64,000 nucleotides of DNA from the NCBI RefSeq assembly GCF_040222385.1, contig NZ_JAVKDF010000017.1, positions 248,001 through 312,000 of the forward strand. The letters are read 5' to 3'. The position numbers were made by a program, and so were the translations under genes. A model generated the notes under the pieces. It had not been told where the DNA came from. It ran no database searches and worked only from the letters and a program-made list of their open reading frames with translations. This stretch comes from Imperialibacter sp040222385 (lineage in GTDB: Bacteria > Bacteroidota > Bacteroidia > Cytophagales > Cyclobacteriaceae). Positions 42,105-49,269 of this stretch are shown here, piece by piece (within the stretch, counting starts at the first letter, position 1; every line of letters starts with the position of its first letter).

Positions 42105-43088
42105 TTGAGTCTATCCGCATTCATAGAATTGCTCAACAAGAAGGGGAAAGATAGGGTTCCATTCTTTTTTGTGGTCGACTTTGAGCTGCACAAACCGCAA
42201 GTTTGGGACATTGACTCACTTATTGACGAGAATATTCTGTTCAACTTCGAAGGGTTTTCCAATCACCCGGAAAAAAGAGCTATCCCTGTTCACGTCGAAA
42301 AAATCTATCCGGTTTTTGAATCGTATCAAAATGCTTTTAATCAGGTTTACCCGCATTTACAAGTCGGCAATTCCTTTTTGGTGAATCTTACTGCCAAAAC
42401 TGAGCTCATTACATCGGCTAGCCTACCCGACATCTATCATGCCTCATCCGCCAAATACAAAATGCTCTATAGAGGTGAGTGGGTCGTTTTTTCTCCAGAA
42501 ACTTTCGTAAGAATTTCAGGAAATATCATCGAAACCCGCCCGATGAAAGGCACCATTGATGCTGATTTGCCTGAAGCGGAGGCTAAATTGCTCAACGACC
42601 CAAAAGAGCTTGCTGAGCACGTAACGGTTGTAGACCTTCTGAGAAACGATTTAAGCAGAGTGAGCCAGAATGTGCAGGTGGAAAAATTTAGGTACATCGA
42701 AGAGATCCGCACCAACGGCAAACACCTGCTTCAATCCAGCTCAAAAATTACCGGCAGATTGCCAACTCACTATGAGGGTAATTTGGGGGGGATTATCACG
42801 GAACTGCTACCTGCCGGCTCCATTTGTGGTGCTCCGAAGCCAATGACTTGCAAGATCATAGAGGAGGCCGAGGGTGAACAAAGAGGCTACTATACTGGCG
42901 TTGCCGGATACTTTGATGGCGCCAGCTTGAACAGCTGCGTATTGATTCGCTACATAGAAAAGGTCGGCGATCAGCTTTTTTACCGAAGTGGCGGCGGCAT
43001 CACAGCGCAAAGCCATGCCCATCAAGAATACCAGGAACTAATCGACAAGGTGTATGTACCTACTATTGGAGTCTATCAAAATAGCTAA
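42105..43088 (+). CDS. pabB: aminodeoxychorismate synthase component I
   Basis: 327 residues from the TTG at 42105; the upstream frame is closed by a TGA at 42084 and no ATG or GTG lies between. The short form lacks the N-terminal anthranilate-synthase-like domain, as usual in Bacteroidota. Chorismate-binding motifs are visible: RPMKGT, DLLRNDLSRV, PAGSICGAPK and RYIEKVG. It converts chorismate and glutamine-derived ammonia to aminodeoxychorismate for folate synthesis. It overlaps the pabC-like gene by 35 bp. A TACCTTTG -7 box lies at 42078-42085. The glutaminase subunit PabA is not adjacent. Confidence 0.9.
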   Translation: MSLSAFIELLNKKGKDRVPFFFVVDFELHKPQVWDIDSLIDENILFNFEGFSNHPEKRAIPVHVEKIYPVFESYQNAFNQVYPHLQVGNSFLVNLTAKTELITSASLPDIYHASSAKYKMLYRGEWVVFSPETFVRISGNIIETRPMKGTIDADLPEAEAKLLNDPKELAEHVTVVDLLRNDLSRVSQNVQVEKFRYIEEIRTNGKHLLQSSSKITGRLPTHYEGNLGGIITELLPAGSICGAPKPMTCKIIEEAEGEQRGYYTGVAGYFDGASLNSCVLIRYIEKVGDQLFYRSGGGITAQSHAHQEYQELIDKVYVPTIGVYQNS

Positions 43089-43653
43089 CGGCCAGCCCCA
43101 AAATTTACTTTGGCATCAGCGGCGGCTCGATGCAAGTCGGCAGGAAGTTTTTGGAGTTGGGCTGCCGCCGATCAACCTTTTGGAGGTACTCGATACTTCC
43201 CAGCTCGACAACCACACAATCTATAAGGCGAGGGTAATTTATGGTGAGGAGCTTAACAAAGTCGAAATAGAATCCTATTCTGTCAGACCGATCCAATCGA
43301 TAAGGGTGTTGGAAGCAAACCACCTCGATTACCGTCACAAGTATGCCGACCGATCAACTATCAATACACTTTTCAACCAAAGAGACGCTGCAGATGACAT
43401 ATTGATCGCTCGAAATGGCTTACTCACCGACTGCAGCTATGCCAATGTTTGCTTCTGGGACGGATCGAAATGGTACACTCCTTCAGAACCCCTGCTGGCT
43501 GGTACCAAAAGAGTTTCGCTACTCAAAAAAGGCCTGATCTACGCACGAAAAATCGGGGTCAACGACATTAAATTCTTTGAGTCCGTCACACTCATCAACG
43601 CCATGCTTGACCCAGGCACAATTGTGCTGTCAACGAGCCAACTCATTTATTAA
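43054..43653 (+). CDS. pabC: aminotransferase class IV protein (4-amino-4-deoxychorismate lyase)
   Basis: 199 residues, shorter than most fold-type IV PLP enzymes but with the family's core. LLWHQRRLDASRQEVFG is N-terminal, YRHKYADRSTIN has the candidate PLP-Lys/Arg region, and LLTDCSYANVCFWDGSKWYTP precedes GTKRVSLL. The location immediately after pabB with a 35-bp overlap supports aminodeoxychorismate lyase, giving p-aminobenzoate. The overlap includes a start codon within pabB, implying coupling. Assignment as PabC rests on the neighbour as much as on the motifs. Confidence 0.82.
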   Translation: MYLLLESIKIANGQPQNLLWHQRRLDASRQEVFGVGLPPINLLEVLDTSQLDNHTIYKARVIYGEELNKVEIESYSVRPIQSIRVLEANHLDYRHKYADRSTINTLFNQRDAADDILIARNGLLTDCSYANVCFWDGSKWYTPSEPLLAGTKRVSLLKKGLIYARKIGVNDIKFFESVTLINAMLDPGTIVLSTSQLIY

Positions 43654-43682
43654 CCAGATAAACCTGCTATTTTAGCGGCTGC

Positions 43683-45383
43683 ATGCAAAAACACATAGCC
43701 TTTGTTTTTCTTCTATCCTGCCTGGCTCTAACTGAGTCATTTGCCCAAAGCGCCAATGTGCCACTGTGGAGCGACTACTACCATCTGCTTGACCGGTATG
43801 AGATCAAAAGCGGCCAGATGCACGATGGCTATTTTAGCTCTTTCAAACCAACACAGCGCCGGTCGATCGCTGCTTTTGTCGATTCGGTGTCTAACATAGG
43901 TGTTTTTGAGAGTTCGTCTGACAAGTTCAACGAAAAATACCTTCGACAGGACAACTGGGAGTTCTTTACCGACAGTCTGGGAGTAGCACCTGCCAGCAAA
44001 AAGCCTATTCTGAAATATTTCTATAGAACACCATCCGATGCCTTTCACGTGCGGGAAGATGGTATTGACCTTCACGTCAGCCCTGTTTTTCAGTTTGATG
44101 TGGGCCACGACGCAAATTCGCCCTCAACACCATTTATCAATACACGTGGAATAGTAGTGCGGGGTAGAATCGATGAAAAGTTGGGCTTCTACACCTACCT
44201 CACCGAGAATCAGGCAGTGTTTCCGGCCTACACCCAGCGCTGGATTGATCGCTGGCATGTGGTGCCCAACGAAGGCTTCTGGAAGCGATTTGGAGAAGCC
44301 GGAACCGACTATATTGCCGCAAATGGCTACTTGACTTTTAGTCCCACAAAACACATTCATTTACAAGCAGGCCATGATAAACTCTTCGTGGGCAATGGCA
44401 TGCGGTCGATGTTTCTTTCCGACTTTTCGAATAACTACTTTTTCCTTCGGTTCAATGCGAAGATCTGGAAGTTCAATTATACCAACGTCATTGCCCGGCT
44501 CAAGGCTGATGTTTTCTACTACAACGACGGGCTGCTAGGCACTAAGGAGTTCCCCAACAAAAATCTGGTGATGCACCAGCTCAACTGGCAGGTCACCAAA
44601 AACTTTAACGTGGGCCTATTTGAGGCAGTCATGTTTTCGCCGGAAGATTCGTTACGCACGGGTTCCTTCGATCCCAACTACCTGAACCCATTTATCTTCT
44701 ACAGGGGGCTCGAACAGCAGCTGGGCAGCCCCGACAATGTGCTTGTTGGCTTTGATGCCAAATGGAATTTCGCTCACCACTTTTCGGCTTACGGGCAATT
44801 CCTTCTCGACGAACTATCATTTACCAACCTAAAAAACAATACAGGCTGGTGGTCGAACAAATACGCCTACCAACTCGGTTTGAAATGGGTGGATGCGGGC
44901 AACGTCTCCAATCTCGACCTTCAGCTGGAACACAACTACGCACGGCCCTACACCTACGCACACCAAAGTAGCTATACGAGCTTCACTCATTACCGGCAAC
45001 CACTCGCCAACCCACTGGGGGCAAATTTTAAAGAATGGGTAGCCGTGCTCCGATACCAACCGGCTGGGAAGCTCCAACTAAGCGCCAGGGCAATGCTTGC
45101 TTCCCAGGGAGAGGATACACTGACATCGAACTGGGGGCGAAACCCACTGCTGCCCTACGCAACTTTCGAGCAGGAATTCGGAAACTTCACCGGCCAGGGA
45201 GTAGCTACAAAAATTAATCTGGTGAGCTTACAGGCCAGCTATCAGTTGCTTCACAACCTTTTCATCGATGCCAGGTTCATTTACCGGAAAGAGCAACAAG
45301 AAAGTATTTCGCTGCGTAACAATGACCAGTTCTTTGGTTTCGGCATCCGGCTCAATACCGACACAAAACATCATTATTTCTAA
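43683..45383 (+). CDS. outer-membrane beta-barrel protein, RemB/Wzi-like
   Basis: 566 residues with a Sec signal (cleavage near SFAQ, about residue 22). The mature N-terminus (VPLWSDYYHLLDRYEIKSG) looks like RemB-type gliding-motility proteins and Wzi-like capsule proteins. The rest is rich in alternating aromatic and hydrophobic strands (LQAGHDKLFVGNGMRSMFLSD, SLQASYQLLHNLFIDARFIY in parts) and ends near an aromatic residue (HHYF), as outer-membrane barrels do. The family call is by resemblance only. It lies between pabC and an ABC exporter on the same strand. Confidence 0.6.
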   Translation: MQKHIAFVFLLSCLALTESFAQSANVPLWSDYYHLLDRYEIKSGQMHDGYFSSFKPTQRRSIAAFVDSVSNIGVFESSSDKFNEKYLRQDNWEFFTDSLGVAPASKKPILKYFYRTPSDAFHVREDGIDLHVSPVFQFDVGHDANSPSTPFINTRGIVVRGRIDEKLGFYTYLTENQAVFPAYTQRWIDRWHVVPNEGFWKRFGEAGTDYIAANGYLTFSPTKHIHLQAGHDKLFVGNGMRSMFLSDFSNNYFFLRFNAKIWKFNYTNVIARLKADVFYYNDGLLGTKEFPNKNLVMHQLNWQVTKNFNVGLFEAVMFSPEDSLRTGSFDPNYLNPFIFYRGLEQQLGSPDNVLVGFDAKWNFAHHFSAYGQFLLDELSFTNLKNNTGWWSNKYAYQLGLKWVDAGNVSNLDLQLEHNYARPYTYAHQSSYTSFTHYRQPLANPLGANFKEWVAVLRYQPAGKLQLSARAMLASQGEDTLTSNWGRNPLLPYATFEQEFGNFTGQGVATKINLVSLQASYQLLHNLFIDARFIYRKEQQESISLRNNDQFFGFGIRLNTDTKHHYF

Positions 45384-45430
45384 TTGACACCATTACACTC
45401 TACCTTTGCGCCCTCACTTCAAGTAGTTGA

Positions 45431-47263
45431 ATGAAAACCTATTTCAGACTTCTTTCTTTTGCCCGCCCTTTCGGGAAGTTTATCCCTACCTATATATTGG
45501 TCACCATTCTTCAGGTGGCTTTCAGTCTTGTGAACTTTGCCGTCCTCATCCCTCTGTTGGAAATTCTCTTCGATCAGATAGAGCCGGAAAAGCTGGAGAA
45601 CCTTAAACGTCTTCCTGAATTCACGATTAGTGTGGATTATTTCAAATCGCTTTTCTACTATCATTTTTCTGGCTTCATCGAAACTGCCGGAAAAAGTGGC
45701 GCCCTTAAATTTGTATGCGCAGTCATTGTGGTTTCCGTGTTCCTCTCTAATTTGTTCAGGTATCTCTCAGCGGTAATGCTGGCAAAAATAAGGGCGCTGG
45801 TCATTAAGAACCTCCGCAGCCTGGTATACGAGCGTATTCTTGCTTTCCCTGTAAGCTTTTTTACTGAGCGTAGAAAAGGAGACATTACCAGCCGTGTGAC
45901 CAACGATGTGCAGGAGGTAGAACACTCGGTGGTTAGTACTTTGAAGGTGCTGTTCAAAGAGCCAGCCATGATCATAGGCTATTTCGCTGTGCTCTTCAGC
46001 ATGTCTGTAGAACTCACCTTGTACACAATGCTGCTTCTACCTATCTCCGGCGGTCTTATCGCCGGCATTGCCAGGCGACTCAAAAAGCGGGCACATCAAA
46101 GCCAGCAGGCTTTGGGAAATATCAACAATATCCTTGATGAGAGCATCGGCGGCATTCGGATTATCAAGGCGTTCACTGCTACCAAGTTTGTTTTCCAAAA
46201 GTTTATCAAAGAGGTTCAATACTATGCCAGAAAAAATGTCTCCATCGCAAGAAGGTACGAAATGGCCGGCCCAATTTCAGAGTTCCTCGGGGTCTCCGTT
46301 GTCGCTGGCCTGCTTCTTGTTGGTGGCAACCTTATCTTGGAGGACAATTCTACCCTCACACCGTCCGAGTTTCTAGCCTTTCTTATCATATTTTCACAGA
46401 TACTGCCGCCTGCAAAGGCCATGTCTGCTTCATTCAGCAATATCCAAAGGGGGCTGGCAGCAGGCGAAAGAATCTTCGAGGTTATCGATACTCATTCCGC
46501 CATCACAGATGCTCAAAACTCTACGGTGCTTCCATCTTTTAGTACGTCAATCGAATTTAAAAATGTATCGTTTGCCTACGAAAAAGAACTGGTACTGAAA
46601 AATATCAACCTGAGTATCCCAAAAGGGAAAACAGTAGCGCTTGTCGGCCCGTCCGGAGGCGGAAAATCCACTCTTTCGGACCTTATCCCAAGGTTTTACG
46701 ACCCCAACGAAGGAGAAGTGTGTATCGATGGAAAACCGCTGACCTCCTACACCATGGACTCCATTCGCAAGCAGATGGGTATTGTTACCCAGGAGTCCAT
46801 TCTCTTTAACGACACGGTGCTGAATAACATCGCCTTTGGAGTGGCTGATGCTGATGAAGAAAAAGTGATCGCTGCCGCCAAAATCGCCAATGCGCATGAG
46901 TTTATTGCTGAAATGCCTGAAGGGTATTATACAGAAATAGGAGACAGGGGCGTGAAACTCAGCGGTGGCCAACGGCAAAGGCTAAGCATTGCACGGGCTA
47001 TTTTCAAAAATCCCCCTATCCTGATTCTTGATGAGGCCACTTCGGCACTTGATTCGGAATCGGAGAAACTGGTGCAGGAGGCCCTTACCAACCTGATGAA
47101 AAACCGCACGTCGGTAGTGATTGCCCACAGGCTGAGTACGATACAAAATGCCGACCTTATTGTGGTATTACAGAATGGACAAATCGCCGAGCAGGGAACC
47201 CACAATGAGTTGATTGCCAAAGCAGGCCTTTATTCCAGGCTGATCGAAATGCAGTCGTTCTAG
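45431..47263 (+). CDS. MsbA-like ABC exporter (fused permease and ATPase)
   Basis: 610 residues. A six-helix ABC membrane domain (about residues 15-330) is followed by an ATPase domain: Walker A GPSGGGKST, Q-loop VTQESILF, signature LSGGQRQR, Walker B ILILDEATSALD and the H-loop IAHRLST. The half-transporter works as a homodimer. Homologues export lipid A, lipids or drugs; the specific cargo is unknown. A TACCTTTG promoter-like box lies at 45401-45408, although no well-spaced -33 element is seen. The gene ends 28 bp before a bidirectional terminator. Confidence 0.92.
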   Translation: MKTYFRLLSFARPFGKFIPTYILVTILQVAFSLVNFAVLIPLLEILFDQIEPEKLENLKRLPEFTISVDYFKSLFYYHFSGFIETAGKSGALKFVCAVIVVSVFLSNLFRYLSAVMLAKIRALVIKNLRSLVYERILAFPVSFFTERRKGDITSRVTNDVQEVEHSVVSTLKVLFKEPAMIIGYFAVLFSMSVELTLYTMLLLPISGGLIAGIARRLKKRAHQSQQALGNINNILDESIGGIRIIKAFTATKFVFQKFIKEVQYYARKNVSIARRYEMAGPISEFLGVSVVAGLLLVGGNLILEDNSTLTPSEFLAFLIIFSQILPPAKAMSASFSNIQRGLAAGERIFEVIDTHSAITDAQNSTVLPSFSTSIEFKNVSFAYEKELVLKNINLSIPKGKTVALVGPSGGGKSTLSDLIPRFYDPNEGEVCIDGKPLTSYTMDSIRKQMGIVTQESILFNDTVLNNIAFGVADADEEKVIAAAKIANAHEFIAEMPEGYYTEIGDRGVKLSGGQRQRLSIARAIFKNPPILILDEATSALDSESEKLVQEALTNLMKNRTSVVIAHRLSTIQNADLIVVLQNGQIAEQGTHNELIAKAGLYSRLIEMQSF

Positions 47264-47291
47264 AAAATCTACCCTGGCTCAAAAGAATAAA

Positions 47292-47318
47292 AACCCTGCT
47301 GACAGAGCCAGCAGGGTT
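47292..47318. terminator. bidirectional intrinsic terminator
   Basis: AACCCTGCTG at 47292-47301 and CAGCAGGGTT at 47309-47318 form a perfect 10-bp stem with a 7-nt loop, between the convergent ABC exporter and TPR-protein genes. A-rich sequence precedes it and a T-rich stretch (ATATTGTC) follows, so it can serve both strands. Confidence 0.7.
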
Positions 47319-47367
47319 ATATTGTCATATCAACATATGACAAGCATCGACCTAATCAAAGTTTCAT

Positions 47368-48885
47368 CTACCGGCCGAAATCAAGCTTGACGAATGAATG
47401 CTCCATATTTTGTAGCATCATTTCCCATAGCTGTTCGTAAGGCACAATTTCTATTTCTGCAAAGGCATCACCAGGTTCTGGCGTGCCTTTCAGTCTGTTG
47501 AAATATTTTTCCCCTTTCTTCGCCGCAATAGTTGGGTTGAAGCTGCTTTCCACCATAATAGTGATCAACTTAAGGAACAGCTTCTCCCGCTGACTTTCCG
47601 GATTTTCGTTGAGGTAGCGATAAATATACTTTTCCGTGTTTGGCAGCCTGGCCAGCGCAACATCTAGTTTATCTTTCTTCATTAAATCGATAAACTCAAG
47701 AATCATAATGGCCACCATGAGCCCCTGCTTATCCTGAGTATAAAAGGGCAGCTTCTGATAAATCTTGGAGAAATCGATCACATCCTCCACGTCCCTATTT
47801 GGCATAAGAAAGAACAAGTAGGCTTTGTACAACTCCCACCTCTCTTTTGCCCTTTGCGAAATCTTTTCCATGTGCGGGTTTCTATAGGCCTGACCGATCA
47901 AATCATCCGCCAACTCGTAGTTTCCGCTATGCAGCGCCATCAAGAAGTAGTTCTCCATATGAGAAAACCAATTGCGTGAAGAACGACCAATATGCTCTAA
48001 CCCAGATTTGGCATAGGTCATACCGTTTTTGTAATCCTTAGCTCTCAGATATGCGTACGTTTTTATGAAAACATTGTACCTCATATGGAATCTAAGTGGG
48101 TTAACTACTCCACTTTTCACCATCCGCTCAGCTTCTCCGGTAATTTCAAGAATACCTTCAAATTCACCCAGAAGCTCATTTGATCTGATTTTTAGGTGAT
48201 AATAGCTCTCAAATACATTAAAAGACTTACTTCTCTCCCAAAGAACTTGCAATTGCCGCACAGACTTCAAAGTTGAATCTAGGTGAGTCTTCCTAGAATG
48301 AACTGACTTTTGAAGTTGCATTTTTTTCATGCAGAAGATGCTTTCAGCCTCCTCCTCTATTTTAAGCAACTCCTCATACTTTTTGATTCGTCCAATGGTC
48401 TTCCTCAAATGGTTGGGTCTGCACATTTGAGAATAAATCGTCCTCAATATTCTTAGGCCTGAGAGTGTTAATTCTGTAAACTCCGACTCTCTTGATATTG
48501 CTAACGCCTTGTTGATATGCTTTTCAGCCAGTTCATACTCGCCTTCCTTAAACAATATTTTAGCTCTGAAAACGTAACTGTGACATTCCTGCTCATACGG
48601 GAATCCGATGTTTACTTTAGAGTCGTTGAAATCAACAAAATAAAGCAAATTATAGAGTTTGTATCTAAGCCGTGACTTGAGCATTCGGAAGCGCTGGTCG
48701 GTGGAATCCGATTCATACATTCCCAAAGAGGCTTCATCGTCTGTATTATATAGTCCTTTCTGAATTCCATTAAAAAGCTGTTGCTCTTTGCTCGGGTTTT
48801 CATCATGACTAATAACATCAATCAGAGATACATTTTTCTTTACCCTTGTTGTTATAATCCGTACTAATTTTTTTATCTCCTCCAT
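47368..48885 (-). CDS. TPR/alpha-solenoid protein of unknown function, possible peptide receptor
   Basis: 505 residues, all-helical. At least four TPR-like pairs can be picked out, for example AKILFKEGEYELAEKHINKA near residue 110 and NYFLMALHSGNYELADDLIG near 320. The N-terminal 80 residues are charged and contain SKEQQLFNGIQKGLYNTDD. I see no helix-turn-helix, no signal peptide, no membrane segment and no enzyme motif, so it is probably a cytoplasmic solenoid that binds proteins or peptides, much as Rap-type RRNPP proteins do. It is divergent from a tiny secreted-peptide gene and an OppA-like lipoprotein gene. The peptide-receptor idea is inference from that context. Confidence 0.65.
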   Translation of the reverse strand: MEEIKKLVRIITTRVKKNVSLIDVISHDENPSKEQQLFNGIQKGLYNTDDEASLGMYESDSTDQRFRMLKSRLRYKLYNLLYFVDFNDSKVNIGFPYEQECHSYVFRAKILFKEGEYELAEKHINKALAISRESEFTELTLSGLRILRTIYSQMCRPNHLRKTIGRIKKYEELLKIEEEAESIFCMKKMQLQKSVHSRKTHLDSTLKSVRQLQVLWERSKSFNVFESYYHLKIRSNELLGEFEGILEITGEAERMVKSGVVNPLRFHMRYNVFIKTYAYLRAKDYKNGMTYAKSGLEHIGRSSRNWFSHMENYFLMALHSGNYELADDLIGQAYRNPHMEKISQRAKERWELYKAYLFFLMPNRDVEDVIDFSKIYQKLPFYTQDKQGLMVAIMILEFIDLMKKDKLDVALARLPNTEKYIYRYLNENPESQREKLFLKLITIMVESSFNPTIAAKKGEKYFNRLKGTPEPGDAFAEIEIVPYEQLWEMMLQNMEHSFVKLDFGR

Positions 48886-48936
48886 TTCAATACAATTACT
48901 TACTTGCTAAATACTCACTAGGTTAATATATACACC

Positions 48937-48957
48937 ATAACAACTACATTTTGTTAT
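48937..48957. promoter_or_regulatory. inverted repeat in the divergent TPR/peptide intergenic region
   Basis: ATAACAA at 48937-48943 and TTGTTAT at 48951-48957 form a perfect 7-bp inverted repeat with a 7-bp spacer. It lies 52 bp upstream of the TPR gene start and 93 bp upstream of the small peptide gene. It could be an operator shared by the divergent genes, or a hairpin in a leader. AT-rich DNA makes such repeats easier by chance. Confidence 0.35.
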
Positions 48958-49049
48958 AGTTACGTCAAGTTACAAAGTGTCAGTTTTTTTTCCAAAGCGC
49001 AGCCACATCTTCGTGCCATACAATTTTAAACATTTAAATCGCTTGACCT

Positions 49050-49205
49050 ATGGCACAGTATGTTTTCTTTATGATTCTATCTTTAGGACTTTATTTTTCC
49101 GCTCCTAAAACAACCACTTCCAACGTTTCAAAAAAGCCAAAGAAATCACTCCACATCATTAAAACGGACGGCGGAGACGATACTTGGGAGCCGGGTGGAA
49201 AATAA
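49050..49205 (+). CDS. 51-residue secreted small peptide (novel), candidate signal peptide precursor
   Basis: This short ORF has an ATG at 49050 and a TAA at 49203-49205. The N-terminus is a hydrophobic export segment (AQYVFFMILSLGLYFSA, residues 2-18) with a plausible cleavage site after Ala18. A Thr/Ser- and Lys-rich spacer (KKPKK at 29-33) and a distinctive tail KTDGGDDTWEPGGK follow. The predicted mature form is about 33 residues with no Cys. It lies between the divergent TPR gene and an OppA-like gene, so a pheromone-like role is possible. I know no matching family. It could also be a chance ORF, but the signal sequence, the composition and the terminator after it argue for a real gene. 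Confidence 0.55.
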   Translation: MAQYVFFMILSLGLYFSAPKTTTSNVSKKPKKSLHIIKTDGGDDTWEPGGK

Positions 49206-49244
49206 TCCAATAAACTACTAATAATCATTTCTCAGGTTTAAATT

Positions 49245-49269
49245 AGCTCCTCTTTGAGGGGCTTTTTTT
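49245..49269 (+). terminator. intrinsic terminator/attenuator abutting the OppA-like start codon
   Basis: AGCTCCTC at 49245-49252 pairs with GAGGGGCT at 49256-49263 (one G-T wobble, 3-nt loop), followed by six T that end exactly at the ATG of the next gene (49270). It terminates the small-peptide transcript or attenuates the SBP gene. No ribosome-binding site fits between the T-run and the ATG. Confidence 0.65.

Noticed and set aside
47292..47318. 10-bp perfect inverted repeat as a mobile-element end
   Set aside because: Position between convergent genes, single copy and flanking A/T runs fit a bidirectional terminator better.
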